Source: Deltaproteobacteria bacterium (GTDB lineage: Bacteria; Desulfobacterota; Desulfuromonadia; Geobacterales; Pseudopelobacteraceae). Taken from it: 52,810 nt of DNA. The stretch covers positions 1 through 52,810 of the forward strand of contig JAFLLC010000040.1 in assembly GCA_019162745.1 (NCBI GenBank), given 5' to 3'. This document shows, in pieces, positions 25,711 through 35,000 of this stretch. How positions within the stretch are numbered: position 1 is the stretch's first letter; every line of letters starts with the position of its first letter. The translations under genes were made by a program, and so were the position numbers. Under the pieces are notes generated by a model. That model saw only the letters and a program-made list of their open reading frames with translations, searched no databases and was not told where the DNA came from.

Positions 25711-28082
25711 TCGCTTCTGAAACACTTGCCAGACTCGAATTCGACAAGCTGCTGGCGGAAATTTCCCGCCATGCCCACAGCTCCGGCACAGCTGAGTGTA
25801 TCCAGTGCATCCGGCCGCTCTATGACCTTCAGGAAATCAGAACCATATCAGGACGGGTTGGCGAGATTCGTGCCCTTGATCGATCCGGTATTTCGCTTAC
25901 TCTGGGGAGCTTTGAGGACATCCGCCCTTCTCTCGAACTGCTGCGGCCGATCGGAGCGGTCCTGGCGCCGCTCGAACTGCTCCTGTTTATTCCGGTGCTG
26001 CGACTGTTTACCGACCTGGCGCGCCAGTTTTCAAACAGGGTGGACATCCCGCTGCTGAGATCAATTGAGCCGCAGCCCCGTGGCTTTCCCGATATTCTTG
26101 AACCGCTGGTGGCCTCTATTGATAGTGATGGCAGCATCATGGATTCGGCCTCGAAGCTGTTAAAGGAAACCCGCAGGGCCAAGCGGGGTCTGGCGGGACG
26201 AATCCGCAAAAAGATTGAGGAGATCATCCGCGATAGCGGCATCGAGAAATTCCTCCAGGACGATTTCATAACGCAGCGTTCAGGGCGCTGGGTCATCCCG
26301 GTGCGGATGGATTCAAAGGGGATGGTGAAAGGGGTTGTGCATGATGTTTCCTCCTCTGGGGAGACCGCTTTCATGGAGCCGCTGGAGATTATCCCCTTTG
26401 TCAACGAGCTGGAAAATCTAACCGCCGAAGAGAAGGCGGAGGAGATCCGTATTCTGCGTCAGCTCTCAGGTTGGCTGCGCGAAGACGCCGGTCAGATTGC
26501 AACCTGCTTTGAAACACTGCTGGAGTTGGACCGGCTGAATAGTATGGCGCGCTTTGCGATCGAATTCGACCTGGAGCCGGCAACTCTCAACGAACAGGGT
26601 GAGCTGCGGCTGGTCGACGCCCGTCACCCGCTGCTGCTGATGATGCAGAAGCGGGGGATGGTGAAAAAAGTCGAACCACTCGGGTTTGAGTTGGGTGGTG
26701 CGACTCCTGATGCCGATTCAGTCATGGTCATCACCGGCCCCAACGCCGGCGGCAAGACCATCGCCCTCAAGACGGCAGGAATGCTGGCGCTGATGGCGCT
26801 CTCCGCTCTGCCGGTGCCTGCCGGGCCGATCTCTACCTTTCCGCTGCTTGATTCGCTCCTGGTAGATATCGGTGATGAGCAATCGATCGAACAGAGCCAT
26901 TCCACCTTTTCGGCCCATGCCGCCCGGATTACCGATATTCTCCGGCAGAGCGGTCCACTATCGCTGGTGCTGCTTGATGAACTGGGGGCCGGCACCGAGC
27001 CGCTGCAGGGGGCGGCCATCGCCTGCGGGGTGCTGCACGAACTGCAGCAGCAGGGGAGCATGGTGATTGCAACAACACATTTGAGTGATATAATAGGTTT
27101 TGTCCATCGCACGCCCGGTATGATCAACGCCGGGATGGAGTTTGATGATGCCAGCTTCACACCGCTCTACCGCCTGATCGTCGGTGAGCCGGGGCAGTCG
27201 CACGCCGTGGAGATCGCCCGCCGTTTCGGGATGCCGGAAGGGGTGATAACCTTTGCCCGGCAGATGCTCGGCAATGCCGGCAGCGAATTTGCGGGGCTGT
27301 TGACCGAGCTACGCCAGCGGCGCAAAGAGTTTGAGGATCTGCACGCCTCTCTCCAGAGCCGTGAACGGTCGCTTGAACGGCGGAGTGCAGAGCTTGATGC
27401 CAGAGCTGATCAGGTTTTACAGATCCGCAAAGAGGCTGCCGAAAAAGGGTGGGATGATGCCAAAGAGCTGATTTCTGCGACAAGGCGTCGCACCAACGCC
27501 CTGCTGGAAGAGTTGAAGCGTGAGAAGAGGAGTGAAATAGTAGATGAACTGCGCCGAGCTGAAACTGACCTGACGGAGCAGCTGAAGCCGCAGGGTGTGC
27601 GCTTGGAACTGCTGCCGCTGAAAGAGGTGAAGAAGGGTGATGCGGTTCATATCCGCTCGCTCGGGTGTGACGGTGCGGTCCTCTCGTTTGATGTGCGAAG
27701 CGGCAAAGCCCGCGTCAGGGCAGGCCGAATGGAACTGGACGTACCCCTTGCGGAGCTGGCCAGGCCGCAGGCAAAGGGTGAAAGCGGAAAGAGCAGGCGT
27801 GCTGCCGCTCCCTGGAAGGTCGAGGTTGCCGGTGGTGAAGAGCGTGAGTTGAAGCTGATCGGGATGCGGGTGGAAGAGGCGCTTGTCGAGCTGGAGCCGT
27901 TCATCAACCACGCCGCTGCGGCCGGCCTGCGCGAGGTGCGGGTCATTCACGGTCTTGGCAGCGGTCGATTGCGGGATGCGGTACGTGAAGAGCTGGGGCG
28001 GCATCCGCTGGTGGAGGGTCTCCGGCCGGGCGAACCGCACGAAGGGCGGGATGGCGCGACGGTAGTAACATTGAGAGTGTAA
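25707..28082 (+). CDS. mutS2: MutS2 endonuclease/ATPase
   Basis: MutS2 acts in suppression of recombination and in rescue of collided ribosomes, and not in mismatch repair. The 791-residue protein lacks the MutS mismatch-recognition domain. It has the clamp and core region, the Walker A motif GPNAGGKT (Lys350), the switch segment SHSTFSAHA, LLDELGAGTEP (Walker B) and TTHLSDI. A long coiled coil follows (about 525-640), then a C-terminal Smr nuclease domain (LIGMRVEEALVEL, VIHGLGSGRLRDAVREEL). All parts are intact. Its ATG overlaps the stop of the helicase fragment. Confidence 0.95.
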   Translation: MIASETLARLEFDKLLAEISRHAHSSGTAECIQCIRPLYDLQEIRTISGRVGEIRALDRSGISLTLGSFEDIRPSLELLRPIGAVLAPLELLLFIPVLRLFTDLARQFSNRVDIPLLRSIEPQPRGFPDILEPLVASIDSDGSIMDSASKLLKETRRAKRGLAGRIRKKIEEIIRDSGIEKFLQDDFITQRSGRWVIPVRMDSKGMVKGVVHDVSSSGETAFMEPLEIIPFVNELENLTAEEKAEEIRILRQLSGWLREDAGQIATCFETLLELDRLNSMARFAIEFDLEPATLNEQGELRLVDARHPLLLMMQKRGMVKKVEPLGFELGGATPDADSVMVITGPNAGGKTIALKTAGMLALMALSALPVPAGPISTFPLLDSLLVDIGDEQSIEQSHSTFSAHAARITDILRQSGPLSLVLLDELGAGTEPLQGAAIACGVLHELQQQGSMVIATTHLSDIIGFVHRTPGMINAGMEFDDASFTPLYRLIVGEPGQSHAVEIARRFGMPEGVITFARQMLGNAGSEFAGLLTELRQRRKEFEDLHASLQSRERSLERRSAELDARADQVLQIRKEAAEKGWDDAKELISATRRRTNALLEELKREKRSEIVDELRRAETDLTEQLKPQGVRLELLPLKEVKKGDAVHIRSLGCDGAVLSFDVRSGKARVRAGRMELDVPLAELARPQAKGESGKSRRAAAPWKVEVAGGEERELKLIGMRVEEALVELEPFINHAAAAGLREVRVIHGLGSGRLRDAVREELGRHPLVEGLRPGEPHEGRDGATVVTLRV

Positions 28083-28112
28083 AATTAATTCTTCACTGGG
28101 AGAGGAACACCA

Positions 28113-30038
28113 ATGACAGAAAAGAAAATTGGCGAACTGCTGGTAGAAAATAAATTGATCACAACTGAGCAATTCAGTGAGGCGTTGGAAATGCAGCAGA
28201 TTAATCCGTCACAGCCAATCGGCCAGCTGCTCTGCCAGATGGGGTTGTTGAAGAGCAGAGATCTGGAGTACGTGCTTGACCACAATAACAAGCGCCGTAA
28301 ATTGGGGGAGATACTTATATCCCAAAATCTGATTGACGAAGAGCGCCTTAATAATGCTCTCAGGATTAGTAAGTCAGAAAAAATACCGCTCGGCAGGGCG
28401 CTGATCAGACAGCATCTTATTGAAGAAGAGCAGCTGTCACATGCGGTGGCATCCCAGTATGACCTGAAGTTTGTCCGCTTGGCTGGCGTACGTTTCGACC
28501 AGGAGATGGCCGGGTTTATCAATGCATCGTTTGCACAGCGTCTGCGTATCGTACCAATCAGGTGCAGAGATAATTGCCTGACAATTGCCATGGCATATCC
28601 CCTTCAGCGTGATGAAATTGCTCAGCTTGAGAGCTGTTGCAAGATGCAGGTCATAGCGGTAATTGCCACTGAAAGCGACATTCTCATTGCCCAGCAAAAG
28701 GTGTTCAAGTTAAGTGGGACAGCAAGCCATGAAGAGCTTAATTTCGAGTTATCCGAAGACCAGATTCGCGAAAGCGGGAGATCAAAATATGTCAGTGACT
28801 TTATCAGTGCTGATGTTGATTTTCTGGTTAAACGCATTATTACTACCGGTATCAGGGACGGTGCCAGCGATATTCATCTGGAGTCTACCGAGCAGGGAAT
28901 GGAGGTCCGCTACCGTGTTGACGGAATTCTTCAAACAATAGAAATGGGAGCCGACGAGGTGTTGATAGGCCCCAATGCTCGCCAGATAATCTCCAAGATC
29001 AAGATAATGTGCGACATGGATATTTCTGAGCGGCGCAGACCTCAGGACAGCAGTTTTAAAATGAAAGTATCAAGAGAAGGAACCGTCCGTGGGGTCGATT
29101 TCCGTGTTTCTACCTTGCCGACCCAATATGGTGAAAATGTTGTCATCAGGATTCTGGACAAGCGCAGCGGCGCAATCTCTCTGGAGTCGCTCGGGTATGC
29201 TTCCGAACACGTTTCAGCACTCTACCAGGCGCTTGACAAGCCGACCGGCCTCTTTCTGGTAACCGGTCCGACCGGTTCCGGCAAATCATCCACTCTTTAT
29301 GCCCTTCTTTCACGCATCAGCACACCCGGCGTCAAGACTATAACGGTCGAAGACCCGATCGAATACGCCATAAACGGTATTACACAGACCGAAGTCAACG
29401 AAATCATCGGCAATTCCTTTGCACGGCTGTTGCGTGCCTTCCTGCGTCAGGATCCGGATAATATCATGGTCGGCGAGATTCGAGATCTCGAGACCGCCAC
29501 TATTTCCATGCGTGCTGCCATGACCGGACATACGGTGCTTTCAACCCTGCATACCAACGATGCTACCAGCGCCGTAACGAGATTAATCGACATGGGGATT
29601 GAGCCGAGTCTGATTGCGACTACTCTCCGTTGTGTACTGGCGCAACGTTTAGTGCGCTGCGTCTGTCAAAAGTGCCGAACACGGTATGCCCCTTCCGGGC
29701 AGGTCCTGGCGGGATTTGGAATCCCGGCCAACAGCGGCATGGAATTCGTCCAGGGGAAAGGGTGTCAAGCTTGTAATTTTACCGGGTTCAGCGGTCGTCT
29801 CCCGATTGTCGAACTATGGATTCCCACTCGTGACGAACTGCTGCTAATCAACCGGCAGCCTGATAATAATATCCTGCGTAATACTGTCTTTGCGCAGTCA
29901 AACCGCCCGACGATGATTGAAGACGGCCTTCGTCGCGTGCGGGCGGGGGAAACTACACTGGAGGAGCTGCTGCGCGTCGTCCCGTTTGAACAGATTGAGG
30001 CGGGGGGAGAAAAGATCGACAGGATGCTTGTCGCTTGA
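28113..30038 (+). CDS. GspE/PilB-family secretion/pilus assembly ATPase
   Basis: These hexameric ATPases power type II secretion or type IV pilus extension from the inner membrane face. The 641-residue protein starts with two MshEN-like repeats (KIGELLVENKLITTEQFSEAL and KLGEILISQNLIDEERLNNAL), a module that can bind c-di-GMP. Next come Walker A GPTGSGKSSTL (Lys391), the Asp box, Walker B IMVGEIRDLETA and the His box STLHTNDA. A tetra-Cys zinc site is CVCQKCR / CQACNFTG. No secretin or pilin genes adjoin it, so its machine cannot be named. AGAGG lies about 8 bases upstream of the ATG. Confidence 0.88.
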   Translation: MTEKKIGELLVENKLITTEQFSEALEMQQINPSQPIGQLLCQMGLLKSRDLEYVLDHNNKRRKLGEILISQNLIDEERLNNALRISKSEKIPLGRALIRQHLIEEEQLSHAVASQYDLKFVRLAGVRFDQEMAGFINASFAQRLRIVPIRCRDNCLTIAMAYPLQRDEIAQLESCCKMQVIAVIATESDILIAQQKVFKLSGTASHEELNFELSEDQIRESGRSKYVSDFISADVDFLVKRIITTGIRDGASDIHLESTEQGMEVRYRVDGILQTIEMGADEVLIGPNARQIISKIKIMCDMDISERRRPQDSSFKMKVSREGTVRGVDFRVSTLPTQYGENVVIRILDKRSGAISLESLGYASEHVSALYQALDKPTGLFLVTGPTGSGKSSTLYALLSRISTPGVKTITVEDPIEYAINGITQTEVNEIIGNSFARLLRAFLRQDPDNIMVGEIRDLETATISMRAAMTGHTVLSTLHTNDATSAVTRLIDMGIEPSLIATTLRCVLAQRLVRCVCQKCRTRYAPSGQVLAGFGIPANSGMEFVQGKGCQACNFTGFSGRLPIVELWIPTRDELLLINRQPDNNILRNTVFAQSNRPTMIEDGLRRVRAGETTLEELLRVVPFEQIEAGGEKIDRMLVA

Positions 30039-30121
30039 TAAACCGGTGCAGGGATGCATATTAATTATCACGCTTAACGTGCTGTTTATGACTCGTTGCC
30101 TTTGAATTATATTAGTGATGT

Positions 30122-30598
30122 TTACAATTCAGGCTGTGTCGAACTTATCCCCGTGATGTACACCGTCATATAGCCGCTCGGCTTACGGACTGTGACCTCG
30201 TCGTCAAGTTTTTTGTGCAGCAGCGCCTGACCGACCGGTGAATCGATGCTGATCCTGCCGATACTGACATCGATTTCATCCGGCCCGACCAGTTGATAAC
30301 AGCGCGTATCTCCTGTTTCTTCTTCGTAGGTAACCCAGCAGCCGAAAGTAATCTGCGCGGGATTCATTGGCACAGTTGCCACCTTCAGTACTTTCAGCCG
30401 TAAGGTGAGGTGTTTCAGCTTGCTGTCAATCTCGCGCAGCCTTTTTTTACCGTAAATGTATTCGGCATTCTCGGAACGGTCACCTTCTGCGGCCGCATCA
30501 GAAACCCCCCGTACGACCTTGGGGCGCTCCACTTTCCAGAGGTAGTCATATTCATCACACAGTTTTTTTAAACCTTCGGCAGAAATCAGATTAGTCAT
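30122..30598 (-). CDS. greB: GreA/GreB-family transcription elongation factor
   Basis: Gre factors stimulate RNA cleavage in backtracked RNA polymerase. The 158-residue protein has an N-terminal coiled coil with the acidic tip region (AAAEGDRSENAEYIYGKKRLREID) and the C-terminal FKBP-like domain (IDVSIGRISIDSPVGQALL, DEVTVRKPSG). The YLWKVERP and YIYGKKRLREID wording is closer to GreB than GreA. The start at 30598 (MTNLISAEGLKKL) has GGAG 7 bases upstream. It lies downstream of the FKBP gene but beyond a strong terminator, so it has its own promoter. Confidence 0.88.
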   Translation of the reverse strand: MTNLISAEGLKKLCDEYDYLWKVERPKVVRGVSDAAAEGDRSENAEYIYGKKRLREIDSKLKHLTLRLKVLKVATVPMNPAQITFGCWVTYEEETGDTRCYQLVGPDEIDVSIGRISIDSPVGQALLHKKLDDEVTVRKPSGYMTVYITGISSTQPEL

Positions 30599-30620
30599 GT
30601 AAACAGCTCCGGTACAATAG

Positions 30621-30649
30621 AAAAAAACAGCCCGCACAGGCGGGCTGTT
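30621..30649 (-). terminator. intrinsic terminator of the FKBP gene
   Basis: On the minus strand, a perfect 10-bp stem (AACAGCCCGC with GCGGGCTGTT) around a 4-base loop is followed by a T7 run, between the FKBP stop and greB. Confidence 0.9.
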
Positions 30650-30672
30650 CAGTGAAAACGTATAAAGTTACA

Positions 30673-31101
30673 TTATTTTGCGACGCCGAGCAGTTCTACA
30701 TCAAACAGCAGCGTGGCGTTCGGAGGAATGACTCCGCCTGCTCCCCGTGAGCCATAGCCAAGCTTCGAAGGGATAATCAGCTTGCGCTTGCCGCCGACTT
30801 TCATCGTCATGACACCTTCATCCCACCCAGGAATAACCTGGCCGACGCCGATAGTAAAGGAGAACGGCTCGTTGCGGTCAACCGAACTGTCGAATTTCTT
30901 GCCGTTTTCAAGTGTCCCGGTGTAGTGCACCTTGACCTGCTTACCCGCCTTTGGCGATGCTCCCTTGCCAACGACGACATCAACGTACTTGAGGCCTGAG
31001 GCGGTTGTCACCGTTTTTTTTGCATCCTGTGCCGCAAAGGCCGGGATCGCGAGCAGTGCCGCCATAAAAACTGATACTGCAATTTTGCTGAAACGCTTCA
31101 T
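30673..31101 (-). CDS. periplasmic FKBP-type peptidyl-prolyl isomerase
   Basis: The 142-residue protein has a signal peptide ([20 protein letters not shown], cut near AFAAQD). A single FKBP domain follows ([46 protein letters not shown]). Active-site residues such as Tyr, Phe, Trp and Asp in these segments are conserved. It speeds proline isomerisation in exported proteins. It is a single-gene unit ending in a strong terminator and lies divergent from glcD. Confidence 0.94.
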   Translation of the reverse strand: MKRFSKIAVSVFMAALLAIPAFAAQDAKKTVTTASGLKYVDVVVGKGASPKAGKQVKVHYTGTLENGKKFDSSVDRNEPFSFTIGVGQVIPGWDEGVMTMKVGGKRKLIIPSKLGYGSRGAGGVIPPNATLLFDVELLGVAK

Positions 31102-31263
31102 ACGTGAAAACCTCCCGATCTGTTTAATTACACTCTTCGGCGAGGATAAATGGTTTCGCTCCCGCTGGCAACATAGATTTTGTCCGGGAGCAGAACTGCC
31201 TTGCAGAGTTGCCGCGTTATCATGTATTCTTGACCGCTGAATCTATTACAGAAAGGACCACCC

Positions 31264-32664
31264 ATGCTTGAAGCACATCTGCTGAAAGAGCTGACGTCAA
31301 TTGTTGGCCCCGATAATATAGCAACAGGTAAACAGGATATGATCTGTTACGGTTATGATGCGACTCAGATGGAGTTTCTGCCGGATGCAGTTGTCCATCC
31401 GGCAAACGCCGAGGAGGTCTCAGCAATCCTACAACTGGCAAACCGCGAGGGTTTTCCGGTTTTCCCGCGCGGTGCCGGGACCGGCTTTACCGGAGGTTCT
31501 CTCCCCAAGGGGGGCGGAGTCGTGTTGGTGACTACCCGTATGAACCGTATCCTGCGCATCGACACCGAGAACCTGATCGCCGAGGTTGAACCGGGGGTTG
31601 TGACGGAGCAGCTCCAGATTGCTGTCGAAAAGCTCGGATTTTTCTACCCCCCTGATCCGGCTTCACTCAAGGTCTCAACCCTGGGTGGAAATGTGGCCGA
31701 AAATGCCGGGGGTCCGCGCTGTGTCAAGTACGGAGTCACCCGCGATTTCGTCATGGGTCTCGAAGTCGTGCTGCCGACCGGCGAAATCATCCGTACCGGT
31801 GGCGAGACCTACAAGGCGGTGGTCGGCTACGACATGACCCGCCTTCTCTGCGGCAGCGAAGGCACGCTCGGGGTCATCACCAAGATCATCTTCAAGATCC
31901 TGCCGTACCCTGACGCCAAAAAGACCATGCTGACAATTTTCGACTCGATCGACGGCGCCGCCAAGGCGGTGTCAACGATCATCGGCAACAAGATTATCCC
32001 GACCACGCTCGAATTCATGGACTATGCCACCCTGCAATGTGTTGAGCGGCGTTTTAGCCTGGGAATCCCGGCTGAAGGGAGGGCGGTATTGCTTATCGAA
32101 GTTGATGGCGACCGTGATCTGATCGAAAAACAGGCGGCGCGGATCCATGAACTGATCAAGCCGCTCGGGCTCGTACAGTTCCGTGCGGCCAAAGATGATG
32201 CCGAATCGGAAGAACTCTGGCGGGTGCGGCGGCTGGTTTCGCCGTCGCTGCGGGATATCAACCCGACCAAGTATAATGAGGATGTTGTTGTGCCGCGCAG
32301 CAAAGTGCCCGACATCATCCGCGCCATCGAGAAAATTCAGGCCAGGTACGATATACCGATCGTCAACTTCGGCCATGCCGGTGACGGCAATATCCATGTC
32401 AATATCATGATCGACAAGGACATTCCCGGCATGGATGAAAAGGCGCACATGGCGATCCGCGATGTGTTCCAGGCAGCTCTGGATCTGCATGGCACCATGT
32501 CGGGCGAACATGGGGTCGGGCTCTCCAAAGCGCCATATATCGAGCTGGAATTGTCTCCCCATCAGATCGCTGCGATGAAAGCGATCAAAGCGGCTCTTGA
32601 CCCCAATAATATATTAAATCCAGGTAAAATGTTTCCTTGGGAGGAAAATTCACATGCCGCATAA
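31264..32664 (+). CDS. FAD-linked 2-hydroxyacid oxidase (GlcD family)
   Basis: The 466-residue flavoprotein has the PCMH/VAO-type FAD domain (FPVFPRGAGTGFTGG, GVVLVTTRMNRIL, STLGGNVAENAGGPRCVKYG) and the FAD-oxidase C-terminal domain (VNFGHAGDGNIHVNIM, HGVGLSKAPYI). The family includes glycolate oxidase GlcD and D-lactate dehydrogenases. No glcE or glcF partner is adjacent, so the substrate (D-lactate, glycolate or another 2-hydroxyacid) is open. AAAGGA lies 6 bases before the ATG. It leads a run of four genes with overlapping ends. Confidence 0.88.
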   Translation: MLEAHLLKELTSIVGPDNIATGKQDMICYGYDATQMEFLPDAVVHPANAEEVSAILQLANREGFPVFPRGAGTGFTGGSLPKGGGVVLVTTRMNRILRIDTENLIAEVEPGVVTEQLQIAVEKLGFFYPPDPASLKVSTLGGNVAENAGGPRCVKYGVTRDFVMGLEVVLPTGEIIRTGGETYKAVVGYDMTRLLCGSEGTLGVITKIIFKILPYPDAKKTMLTIFDSIDGAAKAVSTIIGNKIIPTTLEFMDYATLQCVERRFSLGIPAEGRAVLLIEVDGDRDLIEKQAARIHELIKPLGLVQFRAAKDDAESEELWRVRRLVSPSLRDINPTKYNEDVVVPRSKVPDIIRAIEKIQARYDIPIVNFGHAGDGNIHVNIMIDKDIPGMDEKAHMAIRDVFQAALDLHGTMSGEHGVGLSKAPYIELELSPHQIAAMKAIKAALDPNNILNPGKMFPWEENSHAA

Positions 32665-32962
32665 CCCGCAAAAAGAGATTCAGAAAGCTTCGCTGATAGG
32701 GCGTATTCTGTCGATAGAAGCATTTCTGCTGCTGATGGGTATTGCCTCATTGGTCTACGGGATAGCCAACAACACGACCATGAATATTTTCTGGGGATGC
32801 GTTATCATTCCTGGTGTGTTTGTGCTCTATATGGTCCGTAAAAAGGACTGGACAAAGCACTGGCAGGAGATGGAAGCCGAGCATAAAGCGCTTGAAGAGC
32901 GTGAAACGCGACGCAAGAGCGCTGCTGACGAGGCCCGAAAAGATGCTGCTGATGGGAAATAA
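32654..32962 (+). CDS. small two-span membrane protein, unknown function
   Basis: The 102-residue protein has two predicted membrane helices (about 16-38 LIGRILSIEAFLLLMGIASL... and 44-61). A highly charged, probably coiled-coil cytoplasmic tail follows (MEAEHKALEERETRRKSA). I do not recognise a family. TGGGAGGAAA precedes the ATG, and the start overlaps the glcD stop by 11 bases, so it is co-translated with its neighbours. The maf gene begins inside its 3' end. Confidence 0.7.
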   Translation: MPHNPQKEIQKASLIGRILSIEAFLLLMGIASLVYGIANNTTMNIFWGCVIIPGVFVLYMVRKKDWTKHWQEMEAEHKALEERETRRKSAADEARKDAADGK

Positions 32963-33548
32963 CCATGGCACGATAATTCTGGCGTCTGCATCGCCGCGCC
33001 GCACTGAACTGATGGCGCTGGCCGGCATTCAGTTCACTGTTGTGCCGGCTGATATCTGTGAAGATGTTTTACCCGGAGAGCTCCCGGCCGATCATGTCAT
33101 ACGCCTTTCGCGCGAAAAGGCCGATGCGGTGGCGGCGACAAATGCTGGCCGCTTCTTCATCGGGGCAGACACGATTGTTGCCCTGGATGGCGCCATTCTC
33201 GGCAAGCCGGCTGATGCAGCCGATGCGATGCGGATGCTGTCCGGGCTCTCCGGCAGGGATCATGAGGTCATCACCGGTTTTACTGTTTTTGACAAGGTCA
33301 GCGGTGTCCACATCAGCCGCAGCGTCTGCACGGAAGTGACGTTCAAGAAGCTGGAAGAACAGGAGATCGCTGCGTATATCGCCACCGGCTGCCCGATGGA
33401 CAAAGCCGGGGCCTATGCGATCCAGGGTGGAGCGGTGCATTTTGTCCGCTCGATCAACGGTTCATACACCAATGTGATCGGCCTGCCGATGACCGAGCTG
33501 TACGAAGTATTGCAGACCATGCAGGCCATGGATCAAATCGTCCCATGA
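32943..33548 (+). CDS. maf: Maf-family nucleoside triphosphate pyrophosphatase
   Basis: Maf proteins hydrolyse dTTP/UTP or modified nucleotides and influence septum formation. The protein has LASASPRRTEL at the N-terminus, SREKA, the catalytic GADTIVALDG and PMDKAGAYAIQG, the layout of YhdE-type dTTP/UTPases. Two in-frame starts are possible. ATG at 32943 (201 residues) has GAGG 9 bases upstream; ATG at 32952 would give MGNNHGTIILAS. Either overlaps the end of the membrane-protein gene. Its stop overlaps the yggS start. Confidence 0.92.
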   Translation: MLLMGNNHGTIILASASPRRTELMALAGIQFTVVPADICEDVLPGELPADHVIRLSREKADAVAATNAGRFFIGADTIVALDGAILGKPADAADAMRMLSGLSGRDHEVITGFTVFDKVSGVHISRSVCTEVTFKKLEEQEIAAYIATGCPMDKAGAYAIQGGAVHFVRSINGSYTNVIGLPMTELYEVLQTMQAMDQIVP

Positions 33549-34240
33549 ATAATATCTCCGGCAATCTTGCCAAGATCAATGAGCGCATCCGTGCCGCAGC
33601 TGAAGCAGCCGGTCGCGACCCTGCCTCCGTCCGTCTGGTCGCGGTTTCAAAGACCCGCTCGGCGACAGATGTCATTGCGGCATTCCAGGCCGGGCAGACG
33701 CTTTTCGGCGAGAATTACATTCAGGAGCTGGTGCCGAAACTGGCAGAGGTGCATGAAGCTGTCCAGTGGCATTTTATCGGCCATCTGCAGAGCAACAAGG
33801 TTAAATACATCGCCGGTCAGGTGGCGATGATCCATTCGGTTGACCGCCTTTCACTCGCTCAGGAGATCGACCGGCAGTGGGGTAAACTCGGCAAGAGCTG
33901 CGACGTGCTGATTCAGGTAAACATTTCCGGCGAAACCACCAAATCGGGAACGACTGAAGACGGGGCGGTTAAGCTGCTGCGTGAATGCGCCCTGCTGCCG
34001 AACCTCAAAGTAAAGGGGCTGATGACGATGCCCCCATTTTTTGATGACCCGGAAGCCGCGCGTCCATATTTTGCAGAACTCCGGCAACTGGCCGAAGCAA
34101 TTGCCGCACAACGGCTTGCCGGCGTTGAAATGTTGGAGCTTTCCATGGGGATGTCGGGAGATTTTGAAGCGGCTATCGAGGAAGGTGCAACACTGGTAAG
34201 GGTCGGGACCGCGATCTTCGGAGCGCGCTGTCTGTTATAG
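33545..34240 (+). CDS. yggS: PLP homeostasis protein (YggS/PLPBP family)
   Basis: This 231-residue single-domain alanine-racemase-fold protein binds pyridoxal phosphate through Lys36 (LVAVSKTRSA) and buffers PLP in the cell. Family signatures GENYIQELVPK, WHFIGHLQSNK and LSMGMSGDFEAAI are all present. Its ATG overlaps the maf stop (ATGA). It ends 1 base from the stop of the convergent mqnB, with no room for a terminator between them. Confidence 0.95.
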   Translation: MNNISGNLAKINERIRAAAEAAGRDPASVRLVAVSKTRSATDVIAAFQAGQTLFGENYIQELVPKLAEVHEAVQWHFIGHLQSNKVKYIAGQVAMIHSVDRLSLAQEIDRQWGKLGKSCDVLIQVNISGETTKSGTTEDGAVKLLRECALLPNLKVKGLMTMPPFFDDPEAARPYFAELRQLAEAIAAQRLAGVEMLELSMGMSGDFEAAIEEGATLVRVGTAIFGARCLL

Positions 34241-34241
34241 T

Positions 34242-35000
34242 TCAGGGGGTCGTTTTTGGGCTCGCTGCCGTTTCAGGGAGGTCCATTTCCTCAAGATATT
34301 TCAGCACAAAATGCTGGGCAGCTTCAACGGCTCGTGGTATGTCCCATTTTTTCAAATCACGCTCTTCCACCATGTTACTGATCCCACGGATTTCCAGGCA
34401 GTCGATACCACAGCGCAGGCACACCTGTACCACCGCAGCTCCCTCCATGTTTTCAGCCACTGCGTTCCAGCGACCTGACAGTTCTGAGCCATACTGACTG
34501 GTGCCGCTGCAGGTTGAAACGGTGGCAAAGCGGCCGAGTATAAGGGACACTCCGCAATAATCAGCCAGCTGCAGCGCTTTTTCCACCGCGTACCGGGACA
34601 GAGGCAGCAGATTAAAACAGTTCCCTCCCACAGTCACTACGGAGGGGAGATCCATGTAGCGGAGATCTTTCCAGCCATCTGCGGTCGCTACACCGTCATC
34701 TGCCAGAACTTCCTCGCCCGCTACAACCAGATTACCGACGACAAGACCGCTGCCGATATACGCTCCCGCACAGCCGGTATTAATGACAAGCTCTGGCTGA
34801 AAGCGATCAATCATGATGGCGGCGGCAGCTGCTGCATTAATTTTACCAAACCCACCGGCGCAGACAACGACCCGCAGATTGCCGATAGCCCCCTCGACAT
34901 ACTCAAAACCGCCTGATTTTACCCGGCCGGAATGCTCAAGCGCTTTCTCCAACAGCTCGACCTCCACCGGCACGGCCGCGATAATAACGATTGATTTCAT
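34242..35000 (-). CDS. mqnB: futalosine hydrolase (menaquinone pathway)
   Basis: MqnB splits futalosine to de-hypoxanthine futalosine and hypoxanthine. The 252-residue protein has the purine nucleosidase fold shared with MTA/SAH nucleosidase (IIAAVPVEVELLEKAL, NTGCAGAYIGSGLVVG, AENMEGAAVVQVC). The C-terminal SNMVEERDLKKWDIPRAVEA is what I associate with futalosine hydrolases and not with MtnN. An MTA/SAH nucleosidase role is the alternative. The ATG at 35000 has AAGGGAA upstream and shares one base with the previous stop. It is the last gene of the engB operon. Confidence 0.82.
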   Translation of the reverse strand: MKSIVIIAAVPVEVELLEKALEHSGRVKSGGFEYVEGAIGNLRVVVCAGGFGKINAAAAAAIMIDRFQPELVINTGCAGAYIGSGLVVGNLVVAGEEVLADDGVATADGWKDLRYMDLPSVVTVGGNCFNLLPLSRYAVEKALQLADYCGVSLILGRFATVSTCSGTSQYGSELSGRWNAVAENMEGAAVVQVCLRCGIDCLEIRGISNMVEERDLKKWDIPRAVEAAQHFVLKYLEEMDLPETAASPKTTP